Shown: positions 34,358 through 42,979 of the stretch, in pieces
Layout of the letters: every line of letters starts with the position of its first letter
How positions within the stretch are numbered: the stretch's first letter is position 1
NCBI GenBank assembly: GCA_963742725.1
Contig: CAVUMX010000003.1
Coordinates: 310,001 to 374,000, forward strand
DNA: 64,000 bases
Reading direction: 5' to 3'
DNA from: CAVVAL01 sp963742725
Lineage (GTDB): Bacteria; Actinomycetota; Actinomycetes; Mycobacteriales; Cryptosporangiaceae
The notes under the pieces: generated by a model
Told to the model about the DNA's origin: nothing
The model's input: only the letters and a program-made list of their open reading frames with translations
Database searches by the model: none
Program-made: the position numbers and the translations under genes

Positions 34358-35644
34358 ATGATCACGAGACGAACGTCGAGCCGCAATCACAGACTGTTAC
34401 CGCTGGCGTTATGCCTACTTCTCGTGGGCGCGCCCGCACACGGCCCACGCGCTGCCGAGCCCAGACATCACGCCACCGCCCACACCGCCTCCAGTGCCGC
34501 CGCGCCCGTGCCGGCGTCGGAGCAGGCGCTCCAACTTCAGACGACCCTCGGTCAGCACTCGATGCTCGCGGCGGACATGATGCGCGGGCGCATCAGCTAC
34601 AACGAGGACTTCATCCAGGCGGCGAACGCGGCACTCGGGAAGAACACCGCCGCGATGACCGAACTCGTACGCTCGCTGTTCGGCGATCCGGCCGCTGCTC
34701 AGTTCACTCCGCTGTGGAGTACCCACATCCAGGCGCTGTTCAACTACGCGCGGGGCCTCGCGGACAACGACGCCGGCGTGCGCGACGTGGCCCGCCGCAC
34801 GCTCACCGCGTACGAACGCGACCTCGGAGCCTTCTTCGCAGGGGCGTCCAACGGACGGTTGAGCCGCGAGGCCGCGGTGTCCGCGCTCCAGATGCACGTG
34901 AACCACATGCTCCAGCAGGCGGACACGTACGCCGCGAAGGACTACGAGCGCGCCATGCCGCTGTACCGCCAGTCCTACGCTCACACGTACGGGTTGGGGA
35001 AGACCCTGGCGGTCGCTCTCCTGCCGCCGGGCACCGCTGCCGCGCTGGAAACGCCGAACTGGCGCCTGCGGTCCGAGCTGGGCCGGCTGCTCGGGGAGCA
35101 CGTCGCGCTGGCGGTCGCGGCCACCAGGGCCGGCACGACGAACGCTCCCGACTTCGCGGTGGCGGCCGCCGCGGTGAACGCCAACACGCGTGACCTCGCG
35201 GCCGCCGTCGACAGCCTGTTCGGTGCCGCTGCCGCGAAGAGCTTCCAGTCGCTGTGGGCGGATCACATCGAACACCTCATGGAGTACACCACGGGCGTCG
35301 TGAAGGCTGACTCCGGAGCGCGTAATCAGGCCCGAGCGAAGCTCACCACGTTCGAGGCCAACCTCGCGTCGTTCCTCGACGCGGCCACCAGCAAGCGGTT
35401 GGACTCCGGGCCGCTGGCCAAGGCGCTGCTGGCGCACAACGACCTGCTGATCCGTGGCGTGGACGCCTTCGCGGCGAAGGACTACCAGAAGGCGCACGAC
35501 ATCGCCTACGCCACCCACCTCCACATGTCCCACCTGGCCACACAACTCGCCAACGCGTTCGCGGCGACCATCGGCGCCCGGCTCCCGGTCGGCGGCGCGC
35601 AGACCGGCGACGGCAGCATGGCAGGCGTCGTCGGGCGCCGGTGA
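34358..35644 (+). CDS. Secreted helical protein with two tandem repeats
   Basis: A 428-residue exported protein starting at the ATG at 34358, with GGGGGAG before it and a signal peptide after. Two helical domains repeat the same plan: LGQHSMLAADMMRGR with NTAAMTELVRSLFGDPAAAQ, and LGEHVALAVAATRAG with NTRDLAAAVDSLFGAAAAKS. Each goes on to an LW..HI motif. The end reads LPVGGAQTGDGS, reminiscent of tails next to class F sortases, but no membrane helix follows. It is first in an operon with sortase (1-bp gap). Ligand unknown; the His and Met residues could bind metal. Confidence 0.75.
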   Translation: MITRRTSSRNHRLLPLALCLLLVGAPAHGPRAAEPRHHATAHTASSAAAPVPASEQALQLQTTLGQHSMLAADMMRGRISYNEDFIQAANAALGKNTAAMTELVRSLFGDPAAAQFTPLWSTHIQALFNYARGLADNDAGVRDVARRTLTAYERDLGAFFAGASNGRLSREAAVSALQMHVNHMLQQADTYAAKDYERAMPLYRQSYAHTYGLGKTLAVALLPPGTAAALETPNWRLRSELGRLLGEHVALAVAATRAGTTNAPDFAVAAAAVNANTRDLAAAVDSLFGAAAAKSFQSLWADHIEHLMEYTTGVVKADSGARNQARAKLTTFEANLASFLDAATSKRLDSGPLAKALLAHNDLLIRGVDAFAAKDYQKAHDIAYATHLHMSHLATQLANAFAATIGARLPVGGAQTGDGSMAGVVGRR

Positions 35645-35645
35645 C

Positions 35646-36260
35646 ATGCGCCGCCGTGCCGCCGCAGCGCTCGTCACAGCCCTCGTGCTGACCACAACGG
35701 GCGGCGGTGGGAAGGCCGAGCGTCGCGCGAGCACGCCCGTCGTGCCGCCGCCCATCGAGTCACAGCCTGTCGAGTCACCCGCGGTCGGGGCGTTCCGGTC
35801 CGACCGGACGTACCAGGCCGTGCCGGTACCGGCACGGCTCAGGATCCCCCAGCTACGCGTGGACACCCCGCTGCAGCGGCTGGGACGGGCGGCCGACGGC
35901 ACGATCGCGGTGCCGAGCAGGCCCGGTGTCGCCGGCTGGTACGCCGAGGGTCCGCGGCCGGGCCAGGCCGGGCCGGCGGTGCTGCTCGGGCATGTCGACT
36001 GGGCGGGCGGCCCGGCCGTGTTCTTCCGCCTCGCCGACCTGCGTCCGGGTGCGGTGGTGCAGGTGGTCCGGGAGGGCGGCAGCGTCATCGAGTTCCGCGT
36101 GACGGGCCTCTCCCAGGTGCCGAAGGACAGGTTCCCGACCGACCTGGTGTACTCACCGACGTTGCAGCCCGCGCTGTTGCTCGTCACCTGCGGTGGCAGC
36201 TACGACCGGAAGACACGCAACTACCGCGACAACGTGATCGTCCATGCGGTCCCGGCCTGA
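35646..36260 (+). CDS. Class F sortase
   Basis: A 204-residue exported transpeptidase of class F. A signal or anchor segment is at the N-terminus, then a Pro-rich linker. The catalytic residues are His116 in LLGHVDW, Cys182 in LLVTCGG and Arg194 in NYRDNVIVH. It starts one base after the helical protein and overlaps the VWA-like gene by 17 bp. Class F sortases attach surface proteins or act in a specialised way. No gene here carries a standard LPxTG tail, so its substrate is not evident. Confidence 0.92.
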   Translation: MRRRAAAALVTALVLTTTGGGGKAERRASTPVVPPPIESQPVESPAVGAFRSDRTYQAVPVPARLRIPQLRVDTPLQRLGRAADGTIAVPSRPGVAGWYAEGPRPGQAGPAVLLGHVDWAGGPAVFFRLADLRPGAVVQVVREGGSVIEFRVTGLSQVPKDRFPTDLVYSPTLQPALLLVTCGGSYDRKTRNYRDNVIVHAVPA

Positions 36261-37248
36261 GCGCCGCGCCGCCGCGCTGGCGGCCCTGGCGGCTCTGGTC
36301 GCGATCGTCGCACTGCCCGGGACCGCGGCCGCGGCGGAGCTGGATGTCGTCGCCGTCGTCACCGCACCGGACGACAAGACCATCTCGCTGTTCGCCGACG
36401 CGCAACCCCCGCAGACACCGATCCGGACCGAGTCGTTCACCGTCCGCGACGGCTCGGCGAATCTGGGTGCGCACGCCGTCCGGGTCTTCTCCGACGAACT
36501 CGCGATCAGCGTGCTCGTCGACGCGTCCAAGGCCGGCGGTGCGGTGCTCCAGGCAGGCCTGAGCGGTGCGGCGAACCTCCTTCTGCAGTCGCCGGCAGCG
36601 GCCCGCGTCGCGGTCGTCGCCGACACGACCCCGCCGGCGGTCGTGTCACCGCTGCGTGCCGGCCCCGGCGACGCGATTTCCGCGCTCAGTGGTGTCCAGG
36701 CCGGCGGTGAACGGCGCACGTCCGACGCGATCGCCCTGGCGCTGCGCCAGCTGCCGGCGGCCCCTGCCGGCCCGCGGGTCCTGGTGCTCTACACCGACGC
36801 ACCCCGTGCCGGGAACGAATCGGCGGCCTCCCTCGCCGGTCGCCTGGCGAGGTCCCACACCCTGCTCGCGGTGGTGAGCACCTCGTCCGACCCGCGGTAC
36901 TGGTCCGAGGTCGCGAACGCCAGCGGCGGACTGCTGGTCAGAGCCCACAGGACCGCCGTCATCGCCGCGTTCGACCAGGTCGCCGACGTCCTGCGGGGCA
37001 GGTACCTGGTCACGTTCCCGTCGCCCGGCGACCTTCCCACCCGTATCTCGGTGCGGGCCGACACGGGCGGCGAGACGCTGACGGCGGACGCGATCGTCCC
37101 CGCTGCCGAGCCGGCGCCGGCACCCGGCACCGAGCGGACGAACAAACTGTGGCTCGTCGCGCTCGGTGCGGGACTTCTCACGATCGTGGCGGGAGCCATG
37201 ACGCTGGTCGTGGCGCGCCGCGTCCAACCTGCCGCCCCGCCGTCCTGA
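36244..37248 (+). CDS. VWA-like domain protein with C-terminal membrane anchor
   Basis: A 334-residue protein with an N-terminal signal (LAALAALVAIVALPGTAAA). A von Willebrand A-like domain spans ISVLVDASKAGG, GERRTSDAIALALRQLP, VLVLYTDAPRAGN and the following strands. A C-terminal membrane helix is at about 304-324 (LVALGAGLLTIVAGAMTLVV). The first MIDAS motif reads VDASK, so metal binding may be weak. It overlaps the sortase gene by 17 bp and ends the operon. It probably displays an adhesive domain outside the membrane. Confidence 0.8.
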   Translation: MRSRPERRAAALAALAALVAIVALPGTAAAAELDVVAVVTAPDDKTISLFADAQPPQTPIRTESFTVRDGSANLGAHAVRVFSDELAISVLVDASKAGGAVLQAGLSGAANLLLQSPAAARVAVVADTTPPAVVSPLRAGPGDAISALSGVQAGGERRTSDAIALALRQLPAAPAGPRVLVLYTDAPRAGNESAASLAGRLARSHTLLAVVSTSSDPRYWSEVANASGGLLVRAHRTAVIAAFDQVADVLRGRYLVTFPSPGDLPTRISVRADTGGETLTADAIVPAAEPAPAPGTERTNKLWLVALGAGLLTIVAGAMTLVVARRVQPAAPPS

Positions 37249-37254
37249 GACGCA

Positions 37255-38517
37255 TTACAGCGCCTCCCCGTTGGATTCGAAGTGGCGGGTCCGGCCACGG
37301 GTGTCGAGCAGCAGCCGCGCGTCCCGGGCGATCCTGGCGAAGTCGTAGTCGCCGTGATCCTGCAGCAGGACGGTGAGGTCGGCGGCCGAGATGGAGTCGT
37401 AGGCGTCGGCGACGGACGGCATGGCCTGGCCGTCGATCGTCCAGTGGGGCACGTGGGGATCGTGGTAGGAGACGGTGGCGCCGGCTTTCCTGAGCAGCCG
37501 GGCGATCGGTTCCGCGGGTGTCTCGCGCAGATCGGAGACGTTCGGTTTGTAGGCCACGCCGAGCAGCAGGACCTCCGCGCCGGCGATCGTCTTGCCGTTG
37601 CCGGCGAGCAGGTCGGTGGCGCGCCGCACCACATAGGACGGCATCTGGGCGTTGATGTCGCGTGCCAGTTCGATCAGGCGAAACGGTTCGCCTTCCGCGC
37701 GCGCCCGGTGGGACAGGTAGATGGGGTCGATGGGGATGCAGTGCCCACCGATACCCGGGCCGGGGTAGAAGGGGTGGAACCCGAAGGGTTTCGTCGCGGC
37801 GCACGCGATGGCGTCCCACGGGTCGATGTCGAGGCTGCGGCAGACGATCGCCACCTCGTAGCTCAGCGCGATGTTCACCAGCCGGTAGGCGTTCTCGAGC
37901 AGCTTGGCCATCTCGGCCTCACGGGTGGACTTCGCCTCCACGACCTCGGCGCACACCTTGCGGTAGAAGGAACTCGCGGCCGTGGCGCAGCACGGCTGGT
38001 ACCCACCGACGATCTTCGGGGTGTTGTGCACCCCGAACGTCAGATTGCCGGGATCGATCCGTTCCGGCGAGAAGGCGAGGTGGAAGTCGGTACCCGCCCG
38101 CAGGCCCGACATCTCCTCGAGTACCGGCCGGACGACCTCGTCCGTCGTGCCCGGGTACGAGGTCGACTCCAGCACGAACAGGTCGTCGCGCCGCAGATGC
38201 CGACCCGCGCTGCCGGTCGCCGCGCGGACGGCCGTGAGGTCGGGTTCGCCACCGGCGGTGAGGGGTGTCGGGACGCACACCACCTTCACCTGCGTGCCGG
38301 CGAGGATGCTCTCGTCGGTGGACGCGACGAAACCGGCCGCGCGCATCGCGTCGACATCGGCGTCGGACACGTCGAGCACTTGGGAATGGCCGGCGTTGAG
38401 CCCCGCGACGACGCTCGCGTTCACGTCGTAGCCGACGACCCGCTGCCCGGCCGCGGATACGGCCTGGACTAATCGTTGGCCGGCATAGCCCAGGCCGATG
38501 ACGCCCACGTTCTGCAT
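37255..38517 (-). CDS. UDP-glucose/GDP-mannose-type nucleotide-sugar dehydrogenase
   Basis: A 420-residue NAD-dependent dehydrogenase that oxidises the C6 alcohol of a nucleotide sugar to a uronic acid. The Rossmann start is VGVIGLGYAGQRLV. The catalytic Cys260 sits in GIGGHCIPIDP, and LLENAYRLVNIALSYEVA is the conserved central helix. The pattern is closer to UDP-N-acetylmannosaminuronate/UDP-GlcNAc dehydrogenases than to UDP-glucose 6-dehydrogenase, but this is not certain. It is the last gene of a minus-strand glycan operon and follows an epimerase. Confidence 0.92.
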   Translation of the reverse strand: MQNVGVIGLGYAGQRLVQAVSAAGQRVVGYDVNASVVAGLNAGHSQVLDVSDADVDAMRAAGFVASTDESILAGTQVKVVCVPTPLTAGGEPDLTAVRAATGSAGRHLRRDDLFVLESTSYPGTTDEVVRPVLEEMSGLRAGTDFHLAFSPERIDPGNLTFGVHNTPKIVGGYQPCCATAASSFYRKVCAEVVEAKSTREAEMAKLLENAYRLVNIALSYEVAIVCRSLDIDPWDAIACAATKPFGFHPFYPGPGIGGHCIPIDPIYLSHRARAEGEPFRLIELARDINAQMPSYVVRRATDLLAGNGKTIAGAEVLLLGVAYKPNVSDLRETPAEPIARLLRKAGATVSYHDPHVPHWTIDGQAMPSVADAYDSISAADLTVLLQDHGDYDFARIARDARLLLDTRGRTRHFESNGEAL

Positions 38518-38537
38518 GTCGGTGCCCCCCTTGTCTG

Positions 38538-38568
38538 AAGCCCGCGAATGTCCCTCCCCAGCGGGCTT
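38538..38568 (-). terminator. Hairpin between epimerase and dehydrogenase genes
   Basis: AAGCCCGC (38538-38545) pairs with GCGGGCTT (38561-38568) across a 15-nt loop, in the 56-bp gap between two minus-strand genes. It could partly terminate or set the level of dehydrogenase expression. Confidence 0.4.
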
Positions 38569-38573
38569 TTGCG

Positions 38574-39545
38574 CTACGTCAACATCCGGTCCCGCTTCGC
38601 CGCGGCGACCGTGGCTATCAGCTCGTCCAGACCCACGGTGGGCACGAAGCCCACGAGTTCTCTGGCGCGCGTCGTGTCCGGGACGCGCCGCTGCATATCC
38701 TCGTAACCTGCGCCGTACGCGTCTTCGTACGGCACGTACACGACCTCGCTCGCCGAGCCGACCAGCCGCCGGACCCGATCCGCCAGATCGGTCATCGTGA
38801 TCTCGTCGGAACCCCCGAGATTGACCACCTCCCCGTATGCGCGCGGTTCCTCCACCAGCGCTACCAGCGCCGGTACCAGGTCACTCACCCCACAGAAACA
38901 ACGCCGCTGGCGTCCGTCGCCGTACACCGTCAGCGGTTCGCCCGCCAACGCCTGGCCGACGAAGCGCGGCAGGACCATGCCGTACCGCCCGGTCTGCCGC
39001 GGCCCGACGACGTTGAACGGACGGACGATCACCGCCGGCAGGCCGGACGCGAGCCAGTGGTGGTACGTCAGCAACTCGTCGAGCGCCTTGGCCGTGGCGT
39101 ACGACCACCGGCTCTTCAGCGCGGAGCCGAGGATGCGGTCGTCGTGCTCGCGGAGCCGGTTGGCGGTGTTCTTGCCGTAGACCTCGCTGGTCGACGCGAA
39201 CAGGAAGCGACTGCCGTGGCGGGCGACGGCCGCCAGCACGACCTCGGTTCCGTGCAGGTTGGCGTGCAACGACTCGATCGGCCGGTCGACGATGGTGTGC
39301 ACGCCGACCGCCGCGGCCAGGTGGAAGACCGTGTCGCACTGGCCCACCACCTCGTCCACCAGCGGCTCGTCCAGGATCGAACCGCGGACGAACTCGAACG
39401 CCGGGTGGTCGAGGGCACCGTCGAGGTTGCCGAGGTCGCCGGTCGCGAGGTTGTCGAGCGCGACCACCTGGTGCCCGCCCGCGAGCAGGTGGTCGACAAG
39501 GTGGGAGCCGATGAAGCCGGCGCCACCGGTCACCGCGGCCTTCAT
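38574..39545 (-). CDS. NAD-dependent nucleotide-sugar epimerase/dehydratase
   Basis: A 323-residue extended short-chain dehydrogenase. GGAGFIGSHL is the NAD-binding motif, FASTSEVYG the active-site strand, and Tyr149/Lys153 in SYATAKALDE the catalytic pair. VRPFNVVGPRQTGRYG matches UDP-glucuronate decarboxylase/GDP-mannose dehydratase types. Together with the dehydrogenase downstream it could make a modified uronic acid or pentose nucleotide. The exact product is not evident. Confidence 0.92.
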   Translation of the reverse strand: MKAAVTGGAGFIGSHLVDHLLAGGHQVVALDNLATGDLGNLDGALDHPAFEFVRGSILDEPLVDEVVGQCDTVFHLAAAVGVHTIVDRPIESLHANLHGTEVVLAAVARHGSRFLFASTSEVYGKNTANRLREHDDRILGSALKSRWSYATAKALDELLTYHHWLASGLPAVIVRPFNVVGPRQTGRYGMVLPRFVGQALAGEPLTVYGDGRQRRCFCGVSDLVPALVALVEEPRAYGEVVNLGGSDEITMTDLADRVRRLVGSASEVVYVPYEDAYGAGYEDMQRRVPDTTRARELVGFVPTVGLDELIATVAAAKRDRMLT

Positions 39546-39570
39546 GGTTCCTCCAGGGTCAGGTGGTGGT

Positions 39571-40284
39571 TCAGGTCCGCCAGCGCAGGCAGTGGAACGC
39601 CTCGGCCAGGCCGGTGCCGCTCTGCGCGCCCCGGACCGCGGCGAGACTGCGGAGCGCCACGTCGGAACGCGTGCTGGGATGCGCCCGCACCTGGCTGCCG
39701 TACAGGGACAACGCCTTGAGCTTGTGGTCGAGATCGGACTCGGTGAGCGTCACGAAGACGTTCGGAGCCGAGAGCTGCTCGGCCGTCCAGCCGTCGGCGA
39801 CCTCCTCGTAGGCGAGCACGATCGCCGGTTGGGGCTTGACGGTGGCATCACCCGGACGCAACGCCGTGATCACCGCCTCGGCGGTGGTGCGGTGGTCCTG
39901 GTTGTAGCTCGTCCAATGGGGCAGGAACACCGCCGTCGGTGCGAGCCTGGCCAGCGACACCGGGCTGTCGCGCTCGATCATCGTGATCAGCTCGTGCCGT
40001 GGCCCGGCGTCGAGCCGCAGATGGTGGGCGCTGCCCGGGAAGGCGACGTGGTACCCGTCCAGATCGAGGTGAGCCGTCACCTGCTCGATCTCGACGTTGC
40101 GTTCCTCGGCGGTGGACCATCCCGCCGCCGTGAAGTCCGCCGTGTCGCCCACGGTCATGAACAGGACGTGCACCTCGCCACCGGCCCGCTTGATCCGGCT
40201 GATCACGCCGCCACAGCCGATCACCTCGTCGTCGGGGTGTGGCGCCACCACGAGTACCCGCTGACTCGACCAGTCGACCGTCAT
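39571..40284 (-). CDS. PIG-L family deacetylase (LmbE-like)
   Basis: A 237-residue zinc deacetylase. VLVVAPHPDDEVIGCGGVIS holds the metal ligands His16, Asp18 and Asp19. The second His is in the FLPHWTSYNQDHRTT region. The ATG at 40284 is chosen because AAGGAG precedes it. The family removes acetyl groups from N-acetylglucosamine-containing substrates. In this locus it may act on a nucleotide sugar or a lipid-linked sugar. Confidence 0.9.
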   Translation of the reverse strand: MTVDWSSQRVLVVAPHPDDEVIGCGGVISRIKRAGGEVHVLFMTVGDTADFTAAGWSTAEERNVEIEQVTAHLDLDGYHVAFPGSAHHLRLDAGPRHELITMIERDSPVSLARLAPTAVFLPHWTSYNQDHRTTAEAVITALRPGDATVKPQPAIVLAYEEVADGWTAEQLSAPNVFVTLTESDLDHKLKALSLYGSQVRAHPSTRSDVALRSLAAVRGAQSGTGLAEAFHCLRWRT

Positions 40285-40351
40285 CGGCCACTCTCCTTTC
40301 CGCGCTACTCGGAAAGAGCACGCCGGCATCGTCCCGCCGGCAGGGAACTGG

Positions 40352-41068
40352 TCAGCGCGCGGTGGGGTGCGCGAGAGACCGCTGCCGCCGCAGCAGTTCG
40401 AGGCTTTCCGGACCCGAACTCAAAAGCAGATCGAGGGCGGCGAGTCGGGCCGAGAAGCCCGCCTCCGGATGGAGCTGGGGATACGTCGGGTGACGGAAGT
40501 TCTGCCACTCGACCGAGATACCGCGGCGCGCGAGCATTTCGACGTCGAGATAGTCGCGGGCACGGTCGCCGGAGACGAATACGGTGGCGCCGACCGCTTC
40601 GCAGAGTGCGGCGATCATCTCGGTTTTGGCACCGGGAATATCACCGATCGTGCTTGAGCGACGCCATGGAGTAGTGACTCCGAAGGCCGAGAACGCTCCG
40701 ACCGCCGAGGCGACCGCGAGATCCGCCAATCGGTCCCACGGAGAGTCGTAAAGCTCCAGCAGCCGCTGGCCATACCGGTGCCAGTGGGGTGCACCGCCAT
40801 AGCTCTGCTCGATCGTCCGGCGATGTTTCTTCCGCCACGGCCGCCGCTCGTCGACGACCTTCTCGTCGATCCGTTCAGCGCGCGATTCCTGGAGCACCGG
40901 CACGGTGAGCAGGGTGGGGCCCTGCTGCGTCTTCACGTAGTTCCGGTTGTGCCACTGCTTCCGTACGAACTGAACGTGATCGACGAAGACGAATAAGTCG
41001 GCCCTGTCCGCCTTGTCGATATAGCCTAGCCACGGTAGGTAATGCGGCTGGTGCATGGCGACACGCAA
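40352..41068 (-). CDS. WbqC family protein
   Basis: A 238-residue WbqC protein. Its start VAMHQPHYLPWLGYIDKADR is the family signature, followed by VQFVRKQWHNRNYVKTQQGP. The likely start is TTG at 41068 (LRVAMHQ), with AGGGGG about 6 nt upstream. The ATG at 41056 is the alternative. WbqC proteins occur in O-antigen and glycan clusters and are thought to work in sugar amide or amino-sugar formation, although the reaction is unproved. It is the first gene of the minus-strand glycan set. AATATA at 41148-41153 reads TATATT on this strand and may be a -10 element. Confidence 0.9.
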   Translation of the reverse strand: MRVAMHQPHYLPWLGYIDKADRADLFVFVDHVQFVRKQWHNRNYVKTQQGPTLLTVPVLQESRAERIDEKVVDERRPWRKKHRRTIEQSYGGAPHWHRYGQRLLELYDSPWDRLADLAVASAVGAFSAFGVTTPWRRSSTIGDIPGAKTEMIAALCEAVGATVFVSGDRARDYLDVEMLARRGISVEWQNFRHPTYPQLHPEAGFSARLAALDLLLSSGPESLELLRRQRSLAHPTAR

Positions 41069-41254
41069 CGGATACCCCCTATCCGTCGACCTTGAGCACC
41101 CTCCGCCGCGACGGCCCCTCCCCAAGTCGTCGCCGCGGGACGGCTCCAATATAGGGCACGCACAGTCGCCGAACCGACACAAAGGATTGACTTTCTCGGC
41201 ACTAGGCGACTCCACCGACCGGGTGGATCATGAGGGGTTGGCGGGAGGGGGTCC

Positions 41255-42979
41255 GTGAACGCCTGGGGATGGCTCTGCGCTGCGGCGATCAGCACCGAGG
41301 TGGCCGTCGCGACGTGGTGGCTGGCCGACGGCGGGGACGCCGCCGCGATCCTCTTCATCGTCGCCGGGGCGATCCTTGCCCGCGCCTTGCTCGGCGTCGC
41401 GCGCGGGCGGGGCGACGCCGCTGTGGCCCGGCAGGTCCGGCGCGTGGCCGCCGCCTGTGTGGCCGCGATCGGCGTGGAGGTGTCCTTAGCTGTTGTGTGG
41501 CTGGTGAACGGCGTGCCGGCCCCGGCCGTCTTCCTCGTCACGCTGGTGGTGTTCGGCGCGGCGGTCGCCAGCGGGGTTCCCCAGCTCACGGACGTCTTCA
41601 GAAGGCGAACCGGCCACGACCGCGCGCTGGCCCGCGGGCTCTGTGCCGCCGTCGCCGGCGCGCAGGTCTTCCTCGGGACCTGGTGGCTGATCAGCCGGGG
41701 CGGCGGCGACACGTCGCTGCTCGCCTTGGCCGGCCTGACCGTCGGGGTCAACCTGTCGATCTGGGGCGGTGCCGGCGGGCTGCGCTGGCTGGACGAGAAC
41801 CTGTCCGCCCGGCGCGCGTTACGGGCCGGGCCGGAAACGCCGGCGCCCGAGCGGCTCAGCATCACCGACGTGGCGGTGCTGATCCCGGCGCACAACGAGG
41901 AACTGGTGATCAGGCACAGCATCGGCTCTGCCGCGAACCTGCTGTCGTTGCGCGACATCTACGTGGCGTCCGACGCGTCCACCGACAGGACGGCCACGAT
42001 CGCGCGCGAGTCGGGCGCGAACGTTCTCGAACTGCCCAAGAACAAGGGGAAGGCCGGAGCGCTGGAGGCCGCCATCGAGCACTTCCAGCTCACCAGCCGG
42101 TACGAGGCGGTGCTCTTCCTGGACGCCGACTCGGAACTGGACGAGCGCTACCTCGTGGGCGCGCTGCGATTCTTCGAGGATCCGTCGATCGCCGCGGTCG
42201 CCGGCTATGCCACCGTGATGTGGCGGCCGGACGAGTTGTCCCTGGTGGGGCAGGTCATCGTCGCCTACCGGGATCGCCTCTACACGCTGCAACAGCGGCT
42301 CCTCAAGTTCGGCCAGACCTGGTTACGCTTCAACGTCACCTACATCGCGCCCGGCTTCGCCAGCGCCTACCGGTCGCACGCGCTGCGGAAGATCGAGATG
42401 AACCCACCGGGCCTGATCATCGAAGACTTCAACATGACGTTCCAGCTGCACCGCAAGCGCGTCGGGAAGATCGGATTCTCGCCACGCATCCGCGCGGCGG
42501 CGCAGGACCCGGCCACACTCGGCGACTACATCGGGCAGGTCCGGCGCTGGTGCCTCGGGTTCTGGCAGACCATCCGGTTCAACGGCATCTGGCCGAGCCG
42601 GTTCTGGCTCGCACTCGCGCTGGTCATCATCGAGTCGCTGGTCGCGAGCCTCGCCTTTCTCACCGCGATCGTGATCGTGCTGGGGCTGGCCCTCCCCATC
42701 GTCACGGCCGGCGCGGTGCTCAGGTGGCAGCCGTACGCCGACACCTACGCGGTGGTGGCCGGCTACACGACCCTCCAGATGCTCGCGCTCGTCCTGCTCG
42801 GCCCGGACCTCGTGCTGACGACGGTGATGGCGGCGGCCCGGCGCCGGCCGCGCTACCTCCTGCTCGGCCTCGCGTTCCCGCTGCTCCGCACCATCGACGC
42901 CGTCCTCTCCCTCTGGACGCTGCCGCTCGCCTGGACCACCCGGTCGACCGGCTCGTGGCGAAGCCCGGTCCGGCGATGA
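41255..42979 (+). CDS. Processive family 2 glycosyltransferase (polysaccharide synthase)
   Basis: A 574-residue membrane synthase. Five or so helices lie before residue 175, and four after about 440. The cytoplasmic GT2 domain starts VAVLIPAHNEELVI. Catalytic motifs are DAD at 290-292, ED at 390-391 and QVRRW at 428-432, which together indicate a processive synthase like hyaluronan, chitin or poly-N-acetylglucosamine synthases. The start is GTG at 41255 after GGGAGGGGG. It overlaps the GH18 gene by ATGA. It likely makes and extrudes a beta-linked surface polymer, probably of an amino sugar. Confidence 0.92.
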   Translation: MNAWGWLCAAAISTEVAVATWWLADGGDAAAILFIVAGAILARALLGVARGRGDAAVARQVRRVAAACVAAIGVEVSLAVVWLVNGVPAPAVFLVTLVVFGAAVASGVPQLTDVFRRRTGHDRALARGLCAAVAGAQVFLGTWWLISRGGGDTSLLALAGLTVGVNLSIWGGAGGLRWLDENLSARRALRAGPETPAPERLSITDVAVLIPAHNEELVIRHSIGSAANLLSLRDIYVASDASTDRTATIARESGANVLELPKNKGKAGALEAAIEHFQLTSRYEAVLFLDADSELDERYLVGALRFFEDPSIAAVAGYATVMWRPDELSLVGQVIVAYRDRLYTLQQRLLKFGQTWLRFNVTYIAPGFASAYRSHALRKIEMNPPGLIIEDFNMTFQLHRKRVGKIGFSPRIRAAAQDPATLGDYIGQVRRWCLGFWQTIRFNGIWPSRFWLALALVIIESLVASLAFLTAIVIVLGLALPIVTAGAVLRWQPYADTYAVVAGYTTLQMLALVLLGPDLVLTTVMAAARRRPRYLLLGLAFPLLRTIDAVLSLWTLPLAWTTRSTGSWRSPVRR

